A DNA stretch of 64,000 nt. It comes from Diacronema lutheri (taxonomy: Eukaryota; Haptophyta; Pavlovophyceae; Pavlovales; Pavlovaceae). This document shows positions 1-9,959 of the stretch, piece by piece. The notes under the pieces were generated by a model. It was not told where the DNA came from and made no database searches. It saw nothing but the letters and a program-made list of their open reading frames with translations. The translations under genes were made by a program, and so were the position numbers. The first letter of the stretch is position 1; each line of letters begins with the position of its first letter. Location: NCBI GenBank assembly GCA_019448385.1, contig JAGTXO010000022.1, positions 441,501 to 505,500 on the forward strand. The letters run 5' to 3'.

Positions 1-1893
1 CGCCTCGAGCGCCGCGTATTCTGCCAGCTCCTCCGCCTGCGCGCGCCATCGTCCAAGCTCGGCGCCGAGCCGCGTGGCCACCGCCCGCCCGTCGGCGCGC
101 GCCGCGTCGAGCTGCGCGCGCAACGTCTGCGCGTCGGCGGTGAGTGCGCGCGCCTCGACCTCGGCGCAGAGGGCCGCCACGCAGCTCGACACGTCGTGTG
201 CGCCGGCACGCGCCTCCGCAGCGCGCGCGCGCGCCGCCGCCGCCTCCGCCGCGTCCGCCGCGCACGCTTGGGCCTTGAGGGCGGCCGCGAGCTCGGCGCG
301 AAGCTCGTCGAGCTGCGCGAGCGCGCGCGCCGCGCCATGCTCGGCCGCCTCGCCGGCCGCGCGCGCCTCCGCCGCCTCCCGGCGCGAGGCGCCGGCGTCG
401 GCGCACGCGTGCGCGCACTCGGCGCGCGCGGCGGCCTCCCGCGCGTGCGCGGCGGCGAGGTGCTCGGCCGCGCGCGCGAGCTGTGATTGCTGCTCGGCAT
501 TGCGCGCGGCATGCTCCGCCTCCCTCGCCGCTGCCGCGTCGGCGCTCTTCTCCGAGGTGGCGGCGCCGTCCGCCGCCGCCTCAGCCATGCCGACGTTCGA
601 CTCCGCCCGTGCCGCCACCGCCTTCGCCGCGCGCGCCTCCGCGTCGGCAGCGCGCGCGTCCGCTTCGGCGGCGCGCGCCTCCGCCGCGCGCACCGCCGCG
701 CGCTCCTCGTCGAGCTCCGCCTCGAGCGCCGCGATCAAGTCGGCGGATGCGTGATCAGCCGCGGGCGCGCGCCCGCACACGCGCTCGTCGCGCGCGTCGC
801 ACGACACGACGCCATCGTGCGGCGGCGGCTGGCGCACGGCCGGCGAGGCCAGCAGCTGCACCGTCGCATCCGCCAGCTCCGGCTGCGTGCTCGTGCCGGC
901 ATCCACGCGCGGCAGCGCGGCTGCGCGCACTGGCGCAAATGGCGCTTGTGCTAGGCTCTCACGGGCGCGCGATTTACGGAGGAGCCGGAGGTCGTCCTGC
1001 AGCCTCTCGTTGGAGACCATCGCGCCGGCGAGCTCGCGCTGGAGTGCGGCGGCCTCCTTGTGCGCCGCCGTGAGCTCGCACCGCGCGCGGCTCAGCTCGG
1101 CGCGCGCCGCTGCGTCGGGCTCGCTGGCGTCGGCCGCATCGGCGCTGTCGGCGGCGGCGCCCCGCACGCCTGCGGCCGCGACTGCCGACGCGCCGGCTGC
1201 GTCCAGTTCGGCGCGCAGCCGGTCGCACTCGGCGCCCATTTGCCGGAGCTCGTCGCGCAAAAGCTCGTTGGCCAGCTCCGCCGCCTCGCGCAGGTGCGCC
1301 TGCCGCGCCTCGCCCGCCTTCGCGCCCGTGCCTTGCGCACCTTCGGCAGCGCCCGCGCTCGGCGCGCGCTGCTCGAGGAGCGCGATGCGCTCGGAGAGCG
1401 CCGCGCGCTCGCCAACGTGCGCGCGCTCGAGCTCGAGGAGGCGCGCGTCGCGATCGGCGAGCGCGCTCGTCAGCTGCGCGTGCTGCGCGCTCAGCTGCAC
1501 AACCTTGCCGCACTTGGCCGTGTAGGAGCGGTACAGCTCCTCGCCCTCGGACTGGATCCGCTCCGCCTCCGCCTGAAACTGCGCCGCTTCTTCCTGCGCG
1601 TTGGTCAGCGCAACGCAGAGCTCCTCGGCCTTGTCCGTCAGGAATTTGAGCTCCTCCTCCTGCTCGCGCACCGTGTTCTGCGCCTCGCGCAGCACAGCGT
1701 CCGAACGCTCGCACGTCTCGCACGGCCGCTCGGCCGCCTCGGGCTCGGGCGCGTCCGCGCGCGGCTTAGACGGTTTGGGGATGCGCGTGGCACTGCCAGC
1801 CGCCGCCCTCGGGGCCGCGCGCGCGTGCTGCTCGTTGCTGCTCAGAGGCTTGAGCGCGCTCGGCCGCGCGGCGCGCCCGACGGCGGGCTCCAT
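1..1893 (-). CDS. Long coiled-coil protein, 3' end outside window
   Basis: The reading frame opens at an ATG ending at 1893 and stays open for 631 codons to the window edge, so the C-terminus is missing. The first 50 residues are basic and Pro/Ala-rich. A CETC pair sits near residues 58-61. From about residue 65 on the protein is almost continuous Ala/Glu/Arg/Leu heptad-like sequence with many Glu-Leu and Arg-Ala-Glu runs, as in extended coiled coils of basal-body, Golgi or cytoskeletal proteins. No catalytic motif is visible. Other frames here are also open because of the GC content, but only this one has the Glu/Leu-rich coiled-coil composition. An A/T-rich dyad lies 47 bp upstream of the ATG. 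Function unknown; the coiled coil is directly visible. Confidence 0.75.
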   Translation of the reverse strand, partial: MEPAVGRAARPSALKPLSSNEQHARAAPRAAAGSATRIPKPSKPRADAPEPEAAERPCETCERSDAVLREAQNTVREQEEELKFLTDKAEELCVALTNAQEEAAQFQAEAERIQSEGEELYRSYTAKCGKVVQLSAQHAQLTSALADRDARLLELERAHVGERAALSERIALLEQRAPSAGAAEGAQGTGAKAGEARQAHLREAAELANELLRDELRQMGAECDRLRAELDAAGASAVAAAGVRGAAADSADAADASEPDAAARAELSRARCELTAAHKEAAALQRELAGAMVSNERLQDDLRLLRKSRARESLAQAPFAPVRAAALPRVDAGTSTQPELADATVQLLASPAVRQPPPHDGVVSCDARDERVCGRAPAADHASADLIAALEAELDEERAAVRAAEARAAEADARAADAEARAAKAVAARAESNVGMAEAAADGAATSEKSADAAAAREAEHAARNAEQQSQLARAAEHLAAAHAREAAARAECAHACADAGASRREAAEARAAGEAAEHGAARALAQLDELRAELAAALKAQACAADAAEAAAARARAAEARAGAHDVSSCVAALCAEVEARALTADAQTLRAQLDAARADGRAVATRLGAELGRWRAQAEELAEYAALEA

Positions 1894-2329
1894 CAGACTG
1901 AGGCCCGCGTTCAAACTCGACGTCGCGCGTTACTTTCACTTTTGAAAAACGGTCGGTGCAGAGGCACTGAGATCACAGTGGAGGTCGTGCTCGTGCGGTC
2001 GTGCCCGGTCGACCGGTCATGGCAGGCGAGGCACTCGCGCAGCGCGGTCGTGTGGCGAGCCGGCTCAGCCTGGTGGCCGAGACGCCGGGCATGGTCGGCC
2101 GGTCGGCCCGGATATCCAGTGTCCGCACGGGAGACCGTGGCGGCCTGGGTGACGCCGGACGCGCCGCACGGGCTGGGACAAAACACCGCGGCTTCCATCG
2201 AACGCGCGCACGCCTGGGCGTTCCCGTCGCTGCGCGTCCCTACCGCGCCGTGGCGGCGGGCGCCGCTTGCGAGCTGCGCGTCGCGCCGCGGCCAGCGCGC
2301 ACCATTCGCCCGACCGCCTAGCCGGTCGG
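1894..2329. other. Intergenic, no gene recognised
   Basis: About 436 bases lie between the start of the coiled-coil gene and the stop of the mitochondrial carrier. Short GGTCGACCGGTC-like palindromes are present near 2008. Open frames exist on both strands but are Arg/Ala-rich and have no recognisable protein signature. Confidence 0.4.
1940..1949 (-). promoter_or_regulatory. TTTTSAAAA dyad upstream of coiled-coil gene
   Basis: TTTTGAAAAA about 47 bp upstream of the start codon at 1893. This is one of a set of near-identical A/T-rich dyads seen just upstream of many starts in this window. It is probably a core-promoter element, by inference from recurrence. Confidence 0.4.
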
Positions 2330-3503
2330 CTAGCCCATCTTGGCCTTGAGCTGCTCCATGACGATGAAGACAATCGTGACGCGCGGGACGACGCGCCCAA
2401 AGTTTGCCCAGAAGCCGTTGTAGAGAGCCATAGGCCCCTCCGTCGCGATCACTTTGCCGAAGCAGTCAAGCATGCCCGAGTAGCGAGTGCCCATGCCCGC
2501 CGCGTCGAGCGGCTGCCCCATCACGCGCGACTTGACGACGTCGAACGGCGACGACGCGACGGTCGAAACGTAGCCGGCGATGAACGACGTGGACACGTGC
2601 AGCGGGAGACCGTCCTGCGTGAAGACCTTGTTCTTCTTGAACTGGGTCTTGACCTCGTCGTACGTGGCGAGCTCAGCCGCCGCGAGCGCCGTCGCGCGCC
2701 CGACCGTCGGCCCCACGCCCTTCCAAAGCGCTATGCAGCGCGCAGCAACCGGGCGACCCGTGCGGCGCGCGCGTCGGCGGCGCGGCGTAAGCGCACGGCG
2801 CGGCGCAGGCGCGCGGCGCGGCGAGGTCGGGGCTGACGGCGCGCGCGTGCGCGCGGGCAAGCAAGGGCGCACGGTCATGACGGCGCGCACCCATCACGCC
2901 TTCCTCACGCACGGTCGTCAAGAAGCAGTTGACCATGCCCGTGTACTTCTTGGGGAGGAACTTCCCGTCAGGCCCCTTGTTCATACCGTCGGTCTGCATG
3001 CGGACCTTGACGAGATCGGTTGGGTTGGCGAGGGCGGAGGCAATCGCGCCGGAGCCCGCACCCGCGACAATCTTCTTCCACAGCGGCACCGGCTTGCCCG
3101 GCTCAATCCCGAGCATGTCGCGGAGCGGCGAGTAGAAGCCGTATCGCATCGAGCCATACGTTGACTGCCGGACGAGCGCGGGCGGGAGGCCCTTGAAGAG
3201 CGCGCCGACGCCCTCGCCCGCGGTGAGCTTTGCGGCGCAATCGAGCGAGCCCGTGTACATGCGCGCCGCGCCGCCACCGCCGTCCATCTGCAGCCTGCGC
3301 GCCCGGCCGGGCGCGTGCGTTCGCAGCGCGCGTGAGCGCCGCGCGGTGGCGCGTGCGGCGCAGCGCGCACGCGTTGGGACGCGCGGTTCGCGCGCGTGCG
3401 CGCGCCGAGTCTTGACGACGTCGACGGGCATCGTGATGGTCTCGGCCACGCACGAGGCGAAGCCGCCGTAGAACATGCCACGCGCGACGGACTTGTTCTC
3501 CAT
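2330..3503 (-). CDS. Mitochondrial carrier, UCP/dicarboxylate-oxoglutarate type
   Basis: Three exons (3503-3406, 3294-2891, 2730-2330) give a 300-residue protein, the usual carrier length. Each third has the carrier signature: PVDVVKTRLQ near residue 26, PTDLVKVRMQ near 124 and SPFDVVKSRV near 229. These match the uncoupling/dicarboxylate/oxoglutarate subfamily. It should exchange small anions across the mitochondrial inner membrane through six helices; the substrate cannot be fixed from sequence. The first intron (111 bp) has a GC donor (CG then GCGCGCGCAC) and splits the Arg of the first signature. It stays in frame and stop-free but would break the motif if retained. The second is GTGCGCGCC to CATAG. 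The gene is divergent from the glycosyltransferase-sulfotransferase fusion, 159 bp away. Confidence 0.88.
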
Positions 3504-3567
3504 GGCGTCAGGGGTGGAATCGATGCTGTTGCCGGGCCGTCGGATTCCGGTCCGGGCGCGAACACAT

Positions 3568-3597
3568 TATTTGAAAATTTCAGATTTCAAACTTGTT
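3568..3597. promoter_or_regulatory. A/T-rich double dyad in divergent promoter
   Basis: Two overlapping copies of the dyad (TTTGAAAATTTCAGATTTCA and the continuation) lie between the divergent starts at 3503 and 3663. This is an A/T island in very GC-rich DNA and likely the shared core promoter. Confidence 0.4.
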
Positions 3598-3662
3598 GGC
3601 GCGAACGGGTTGAGCACTGAGCACTTCACCAGGCACCCGACCGCCGTGCCCAACACGCATTC

Positions 3663-6600
3663 ATGACGGGCATCTCGGACATCTTCCGCGCGCCGCCGCG
3701 CATCGCAATCCACGCGTCGGTCGCGCTCTTTCTCGCGCTCCTCTGCGTCCTGCCCTCGCCGCTCGCGCGGCTTCTCGCGCCGCTCGAGCGTTTCGTCGCG
3801 CGCGTCACGTCCAAGCGACGCTGCCCGCAGCCGGCGCTTCCCGACCCGCGGCCGACGCTCGCGCTCGCACGCGCGACGATGGCTGGGGCGTGCGAAGTGG
3901 ATAAAGCCGGCGCAGATTCTCTGGCGGCCGAGCGCATTGAGGATCGCGCGCTGCGGTGGGCGGTGCTGCTGCCGATCACGTCGCGCGGCTCGGACGGCGC
4001 CACGTGCTGGCCGGCGCTACGCACGATGGCCTCGACGCTCATCTCCACAATCCCGCCGACCAAGCGGGCGCTGACGCGCGTGCATGTGGCCATCGACATG
4101 AAGGATGTGGTTAACGACACTGACGAGGCCCGCGTGCGCATCGCCGCGCTCTTTGCTGGGCTGCCCGTCGCGTTCCACGTCCTCCCGCCCGCCTTCACCG
4201 CAAAGCTCTGCTGGATCTGGGAGCAGCTCGCTCTTGCGGCGGTCGCGGAGGCTGAGCGCGCGGATTTGCTCGTGCTACTGGGCGACGACGTCGTCATGCT
4301 CGACGATGACTGGCAGGAGGATGTGGAGGCGAGCTTTGCGCGTGTGGCGCAGCAGACCGGACTGCCGTTTGGCGTCGGGTGCGTCGCGATCAGGGACGTG
4401 TCGTTCGAGAGCTTTCCGATGTTCCCCGTCGTGCACCGCGATCACCTGCAGATATTTGGTGGGCGCCTCTTTCTGCGCGAGCTGACCAACCAGCACGGCG
4501 ACCCTTACCTCTTTGAGCTGTACCGGCGCTGGGGGGCGGCGCGCTTCACGTCGCGCGCACGGCTTGTGAACGGCCGAGGCGGCTCGGCCGCGTCGCGCTA
4601 CGAGAAGGCGTCGGTCGCGTGGCGCGACGTGCTGCTCACGCGGGGTATCGAAACGATAGAGCGATGGCTTGCCGAGCGCCACGGCATCGACGGCAGGCGC
4701 GTGCCGTGCGTCGACATCATCGTGCCCACGTACCGGTGCGACGAGGCGGCACTGGAGGCTGTCTGCGCGCTCCGAGGACGCGCCTCGCTGCACGTGCTGA
4801 TCGTCGTGGACCGACCGGACGCAAGCAACCTACCCGCGATCAAAGCCCTCGGTTCGCACGCCCCCGACCACACTGTGCGCGTGTACGTGCAGCCCACCAA
4901 CATGGGCGCAAGCATGGCGCGCAACACAGGCTACGCGCAGAGCTTTGGCGACCACGCGATCTTTCTCGACGACGACGTCTTCCCGGCGCTAGACCTTGTC
5001 GACGCGTGCGCGCGCCCGCGCATACCACCGCCGCCAGCCGTGCGCGGCGGCGCGCGCGCCGCGCGCGCGCGCACGTACGGGTCTCACGCCATCCCCTTCT
5101 CCCCCTCCCCCCCTCCCCGTACAGATACCTCGGCGCGATCGCGAGGCACCCAGAGGCCACTCTGTATGTCGGCCTGACGGCGCTCCCCGAGCCGACGACG
5201 TGGATGCAGCGCGCGCTCGTCGCGAACGGCATTTGCTTTTTCTACTCGATCTCCGAGCACACGCCGCACCCGCCGTGGGGCGTGTGCGCGAACCTCTGCG
5301 TCCGCTCGCGCACGCAAGGCCGCGTGTGGTTCGCCGACTGCTACCCGACGTAGCTGGCGACGGCGGGCGACGGCGGGAGGCCGCGTTCTGCTGGGCGCCC
5401 GGTCGCCAGCCGCCCAGGCGACGGCGGGCGCACAACTGGGCGGCTGGCGCACCCGTTCTGGGCGCACCCGTTCTGCTGGCGACGGCGGGCGACGGCGGGT
5501 GCACAACGGGTGCCAGCCGCCGTCGCCAGCCGCCCGGTCGCCAGCCGCCCAGGAGGCCGCGTTCTGCTTCCCGACGTACTTTGCACGCGTCGACGATGGC
5601 GCGCCGGTCGACGCGCGTGTGGGCGCGCGAGTGGCAGTCGCGCTGCTCGCCGTCCTGCCGTCAATGCTGCAGGATGCCACGCGGCTGCTCTCCAAGCTAA
5701 GGCGCGGTCGCATCACGCAGCTATGCAAGCACTTCGATTGGATGGACGGCGGCAGCGACCACGTGCGCGCCATCCAGGCCGCGCTGCTCCTCAAGACGGT
5801 CGCCTGCGCCGCCACCGCCGCCCTCGCGAGCTCGCGCGCGGCTGCGACCGTGGTCGCGTCGGTGTGCACGCTGTCGGCGGGAGCGGCGGGCGCGTGCGTG
5901 CTCCTACCGCGCAGCTTGCGCCTCGCGCTCCTGCCCCCGCCTCGCTCGCGCGCGTGCGCGAGCCTCGACTTCTTGGACGACGCGCTCGGCGCCGTGCCCT
6001 TTGTCGTCCTCGCGTGCCAGCGGACCGGCTCGAACGCGCTGCTCGGCTACCTGCAGCGCCACCCGCAGATCCAAATGCACAACGAACTCTGGAACGAGCG
6101 CCACGTCTTCGCCGCCGGCAACACGCTCGACAGCAGCACCACCGCGCGAGATGCCGACCCGACCGCCTTCCTCCACGCCGCCTTCCGCGCGCGCTCCGAC
6201 GCACACCGCGCGGTCGGCTTCAAGCTCTTTCCCGAGCACATCCGCAGGAGCGACGAGCACCACCTGCTCTTCGAGCGGATGCTCGCCGACAAGCGCGTGC
6301 GCAAGATCGTCCTCGTGCGGAGCAACCGTCTGGCAGTGTGCACGTCGATGCTGCGCGCGTCGACGACGGGCGCCTACACGCGCGACAACTACGACAAGGT
6401 GCGTGTGCGAATCAGCCCGGCCGATCTGCAGCGCTTCGTCAGCTCGTACGACGATTACTACGCATGGCTCGACGAGCTGCTTACTGGCCAGGAGGTGTGC
6501 CGCCTCACGTACGAGGCGCTGAACGCCGAGCCTGCGCTGGCGATTGCTGAGGCGTGCGCCTTTGTCGGCGTCGACGCGTCCTCGTTGGCTGCTCCGAACA

Positions 6601-6713
6601 AGACGTGCTTCCAGCGGCAGAGCACCACATCTTTGCGTGCCGCCGTGGCCAACTTTGACGAGCTGCGCGAGGCCTTTGCAGGCACGGATCGCGCATGCGA
6701 CTTTGATGAGTGA
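3663..6713 (+). CDS. Fused glycosyltransferase (two GT-A domains) and sulfotransferase
   Basis: Exons 3663-5005, 5125-5323 and 5553-6713 give about 900 residues. A membrane anchor lies at residues 15-40, suggesting a Golgi type II protein. A first GT-A-like domain has LLGDDVVMLDDDW near residue 205. A second, GT2-like domain has VDIIVPTYRC near 350, a MARNTG motif and FLDDDV near 434. Two hydrophobic stretches follow at about 575-630. The C-terminal third is a sulfotransferase: ACQRTGSNALLGYL near 668 fits the PAPS 5'-phosphosulfate loop and LVRSNRLAVCTSML near 768 the 3'-phosphate site, closest in style to Stf0/glycan sulfotransferases. Introns are GTGCGCGCGC to GTACAG and GTGTGG to GCCCAG; both restore the frame exactly. 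Likely role: making and sulfating a polysaccharide; acceptor unknown. Alternative: two genes separated in the repeat-rich second intron, but no stop or start is needed there. Confidence 0.75.
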
Positions 6714-7004
6714 ATGGCGCGCTGGACCAGCCGCCGTGTTGCCGATTGATCGCGCGATTGCTGTGCTGCATGCGACAAATCTTCCGTCTGAGCAATTCCG
6801 TGAGTTCACCACGCCGCGGGCTGAGTGCTGACGCTGGGGCGAAGCTCGCGAAAAGCCGCGTCAGGCACGGGCGAGACGCCAACTGGGGGCGCCCCGCCCC
6901 GCACGGCCGCCGGGGCCGCACCGGCCGCCGGCGATCAGCCGACGGCGAATGGGCTTCTCGCCCAGCCGAGACACGTGCCCGCAGCAGCGGGGGCGTTGCG
7001 CGCG

Positions 7005-7667
7005 CTACTCGGCGGAGACGCGCGCGGCGAGCTCCTGCAGCTCGCCCTTCTGGTACATCTCGACGACAATGTCGCACCCGCCAATGAACTCGCCGTCAAC
7101 GTACACCTACGTCCGGCGAGCGCGCGCGCGCGTGCGCGCGCTCAGCGCAGCGCGCGCGGGCGCGGGCTGCGGACCATCGCCGTGGCAGGGTCACGTTCGC
7201 CTCACCTGTGTGCGCCGCGATGCGCTGGCGGCGCGCGCGCGCGCGCGCGCGCGCGCGCTCGCGCGTGGCGCGCCTCGGGACCGAGCGCGTGCGCGCGCCT
7301 GCGGGATCGTCGGCCACGAGGAGTACTCCTTGATGCCCTGGCGGATGTCGGGGTCGGAGAGCACGTCAAACGTGGCGTACGGTACCTTGAGCGAGTTAAA
7401 GACCTGCACGACCGCGTTCGAGAAGCCGCACTGCGGCATCAGCTTGCTGCCCTTCATGAAGACCATGATCTTATTCGAGCCGATCATCTCGCCGATCCGC
7501 TCGTTCGCGTCACCCGCGCCCGCCTGCGCGAGCTCCATCCGCGCGCGCGACGCGCGTGGCACGGCGCGGCTCGCGACGAGCCGGCTTGCGCCCGTCGGAT
7601 GCAGCGCCGCGCACCCCGCGACGCCGAGCAACGCGAGCGCGAGACGGGCGCGCATCACGACGGCCAT
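7005..7667 (-). CDS. Monothiol glutaredoxin, CGFS type, organelle-targeted
   Basis: Exons 7667-7299 and 7106-7005 encode 156 residues. An N-terminal hydrophobic leader with CAALHPT and a basic stretch to about residue 43 suggests plastid (or mitochondrial) import. The domain has [16 protein letters not shown] with the single active-site Cys, then a cis-Pro segment (SSWPTIPQ) completed across the intron by [13 protein letters not shown], the glutathione-binding GGCD. Known role of the family: iron-sulfur cluster transfer and redox control (plant GRXS14-like). The intron (192 bp) has a GC donor, CAG then GCGCGCGCAC, and a CGTAG acceptor. Without it the essential GGCD segment is lost. It is divergent from the GT13 gene with 53 bp between starts. 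Confidence 0.9.
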
Positions 7668-7720
7668 CCTGAACGCGTGCGCGGAAGCTGGGAGAATGGA
7701 GCAGCGTTGACGGGCAGCTG

Positions 7721-9343
7721 ATGGCGCCCGCGCCGCGCGGCGGCGGCCTGCTGCGCGCGCGCCTCCTCGTCCCGCTGCTCGGCGCGGCGCTCCTCTTCCT
7801 CACAACGGTGCTCGTCCTCACGTCGTCCGCGCGCCGCGCGCCGGGCGACGTGCGCCGGCGCGCGCTCGCGCCGCCGGCGAGGCGGGTGGCGCCAGCCGCG
7901 TGCTTTCCCATCCTCCTCTTTTGCAACAAGCGCCCCGATCTGCTCGAGCGGACGCTGAACTCGCTCCTCGCCGTGCGCGCGGTCACCGCCGACCGCGTCG
8001 TCGCATCGCAAGACGGGCCCAACAACGCGGTGCGCGCGGTACTCGAGCGGTTTGAGCTGGCGGCCCGCTTCGTGCACACGAAGGCACTAAGGGACGAGCG
8101 CGGTCGGCAGCGAGAAGGCGCCGCCCTCATCGCGCAGCACTATAAATGGGCGATCAAGCGCGCGTTTGCGCACTTTGGCGCGAGCGCGCAGCACCTCGTG
8201 ATCGTCGAGGACGACATGCTCTTCGCGCCTGATTTCATGGAATATTTTGCCGCGCTCGCGCCGCTCCTTGAGGATGACCCGACGCTCTGGACGGTCTCCG
8301 CCTTCAACGACAATGGGTACGAAGGCATGGCGTACGACGACGAGCGCGTGCTCCGCACGGATTGGACCGTTGGCTTTGGCTGGCTGCTCCGCCGCAGGCT
8401 GTGGGAGGACGAGCTGCACGACGCGTGGCCCAAGGTGCGCGTGCGCCAGCGCGGCTCTCCGAGCCCCGCGCACGCGCCTCGCTCAGCCCGCGCACGCGCG
8501 TGCTGCGCCACCACACCGCCGCGCCGCCGCACCGCCGCCGCCAACGCACCGCCGCGTCACCGCACCGCCGCGTCACCGCACCGCCGCGTCACCGCACCGC
8601 CGCGTCACCGCACCGCCGCGCCACCGCAGACGCACTGGGACCACTGGATGCGCTCGCCGAAGCGGCGGAAGGGGCGCGAGACGCTTTTCCCGGAAGTGAG
8701 CCGCAATTTCCACACGGGTGCGCGCGGCACGCACTCGGAGCCCGGGCTGTACGAGCGCTACTTCAAGCACATCCGCCTCTCCAACAGGCCGAACCCGCGA
8801 CTCATGGGCGGCGACGTGGGCGGCGACATGGGCGCGCTCCGGCTCGACAGGTACGACGAGTGGCTGTCCACGCTCGTGTCGAGCGCCGAGCCAGTGCGAA
8901 GTCTCAACGAGCTCGCCGCGCTGGAGTCGGGCGATGATCGCCGCCAGCCGCCGCTCGCGCTCCGCTACGCGGCTGCGAACGCGACCGATCGCGGTTGGGA
9001 GCGCGTGGCCACCTTTTTTGGACTGTGGCACACGCTGCCCGTACGCGGCGACCACCGCGGCGTACTCCTCACCGGCCACCGCGGCCGCCGCCTGCTGCTC
9101 GTCGCGTCGTGGTCGCCGTTCGCCGCGCAGCTGCGCGTGGGCACACCCTCGATCGCGTCCGCAGAGTTCATCGCGCACGGCGCGCTGCCGAAGTTGCGCG
9201 CGGGGTGGCTGGCTGCGGCGGGCGCGCCGCCCGTGCGGGCGCTCGCGCCGCGCGCGGGGGCGCTCGGCAACCGCAGCCACGCAGCCGGCGGCGGCCGCGC
9301 GCGAAGCCGAGAGGCGCGGCCTGAACATCGAAATTCAATATGA
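7721..9343 (+). CDS. GT13 family glycosyltransferase (GlcNAc-transferase I-like)
   Basis: Two exons (7721-8434, 8630-9343) encode 475 residues. A type II membrane anchor spans residues 12-34. The catalytic domain shows the GT13 pattern: ILLFCNKR start, IVEDDMLFAPDF (metal-binding EDD near residue 163), SAFNDNG, TDWTVGFGWLL and, across the splice, AWPK joined to THWDHWMR, then PEVSRNFHTG. GT13 enzymes (MGAT1, POMGNT1) add GlcNAc in the Golgi, MGAT1 opening complex N-glycan synthesis. The C-terminal 150 residues are less conserved. The 195-bp intron (GTGCGCGTGC to CCGCAG) is a multiple of three and stop-free, so it hides inside one long frame. It contains a 16-bp minisatellite and interrupts a conserved block, which supports its removal. 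Confidence 0.88.
   Translation: MAPAPRGGGLLRARLLVPLLGAALLFLTTVLVLTSSARRAPGDVRRRALAPPARRVAPAACFPILLFCNKRPDLLERTLNSLLAVRAVTADRVVASQDGPNNAVRAVLERFELAARFVHTKALRDERGRQREGAALIAQHYKWAIKRAFAHFGASAQHLVIVEDDMLFAPDFMEYFAALAPLLEDDPTLWTVSAFNDNGYEGMAYDDERVLRTDWTVGFGWLLRRRLWEDELHDAWPKVRVRQRGSPSPAHAPRSARARACCATTPPRRRTAAANAPPRHRTAASPHRRVTAPPRHRTAAPPQTHWDHWMRSPKRRKGRETLFPEVSRNFHTGARGTHSEPGLYERYFKHIRLSNRPNPRLMGGDVGGDMGALRLDRYDEWLSTLVSSAEPVRSLNELAALESGDDRRQPPLALRYAAANATDRGWERVATFFGLWHTLPVRGDHRGVLLTGHRGRRLLLVASWSPFAAQLRVGTPSIASAEFIAHGALPKLRAGWLAAAGAPPVRALAPRAGALGNRSHAAGGGRARSREARPEHRNSI
8549..8628. repeat. 16-bp minisatellite in GT13 intron
   Basis: About five copies of GCACCGCCGCGTCACC in tandem fill the 3' half of the intron and run to the acceptor. 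Confidence 0.8.
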
Positions 9344-9563
9344 ATCTGAATCGCGTGCGCGATGTGTTTTGGCGTCAGCTTTGGCGTACAGTCCATCGAT
9401 GCGTACTTGAGTGCCACGCGGACAGTGTGCACGCGTTCGATGCCCGCGAAGGAGGCGCTTGGGCAGTCCATGACGCACACGCTGGACGCGCCGCGCGCGC
9501 GCCGGCCGCCGCCGCGCACGCCGCACGGGCGGGTTGCGCGGCGCGCCGACCGTGGGCCGCGCG

Positions 9564-9788
9564 TCAGGCGTCGGGCACCCAAGCGTCGTGGTTAACGTAC
9601 TGCTCGCCCGCCGGCAGCATCGGATCGGAGAGCGTCGCCCCGAGCTCGGTGCATGCGGAGCGCAGCCACGCGAGCGCGGCGGCGACGAGCGAGCGCTCGC
9701 GCTCGGCGCCGATCGCGAGGCCGAGCGCGAGCGCGGCGCAAAGCAGCGTTAACAGCCGGCCGCGCACGTGGCCGGCCACCGCGAGCAT
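9564..9788 (-). CDS. Small secreted or membrane-anchored protein, unknown
   Basis: A 74-residue frame with an ATG start. Residues 10-30 are hydrophobic (RLLTLLCAALALGLAIG), like a signal peptide or anchor. The rest (LRSACTELGATLSDPML... ending in YVNHDAWVPDA) has mixed, acid-containing composition unlike the Arg/Ala noise of shadow frames here. It lies tail-to-tail with the GT13 gene. It could also be the last exon of a longer gene. No family recognised. Confidence 0.35.
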   Translation of the reverse strand: MLAVAGHVRGRLLTLLCAALALGLAIGAERERSLVAAALAWLRSACTELGATLSDPMLPAGEQYVNHDAWVPDA

Positions 9789-9959
9789 CGACGCCTCGCG
9801 GGAGCAACTGAGCGCTTGGCGAAGAACCCTCGCGCGCGCCCGACGGTAGCCGCTGGCGGACGGCAGGAAGAGGGGAAGGGGGGAGCTACCCGGAACTGTG
9901 ATGCGAGAGCTCGATCCGGACTGAGGCGCAGGCTCTGCGCAGGTTCGCTGCGCTCGGAG

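Noticed and set aside
74-1073. Several Ala/Arg/Ser-rich plus-strand frames over the coiled-coil gene
   Set aside because: They are antisense shadows; only the minus frame has a coherent coiled-coil pattern to the ATG at 1893.
1911-2400. Minus-strand frames of about 100 codons in the first spacer
   Set aside because: Composition is noise-like and they overlap the promoter of the coiled-coil gene or the end of the carrier; no motif recognised.
7230-7262. CG dinucleotide run as a separate microsatellite feature or CRISPR-like repeat
   Set aside because: It is the body of the glutaredoxin intron; alternating CG is general in introns here, and no spaced repeats of CRISPR type exist in the window.
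8435-8629. Reading the GT13 minisatellite as coding
   Set aside because: It would insert a His/Arg/Pro repeat between the conserved AWPK and HWDHWMR blocks; donor and acceptor fit the local intron pattern.
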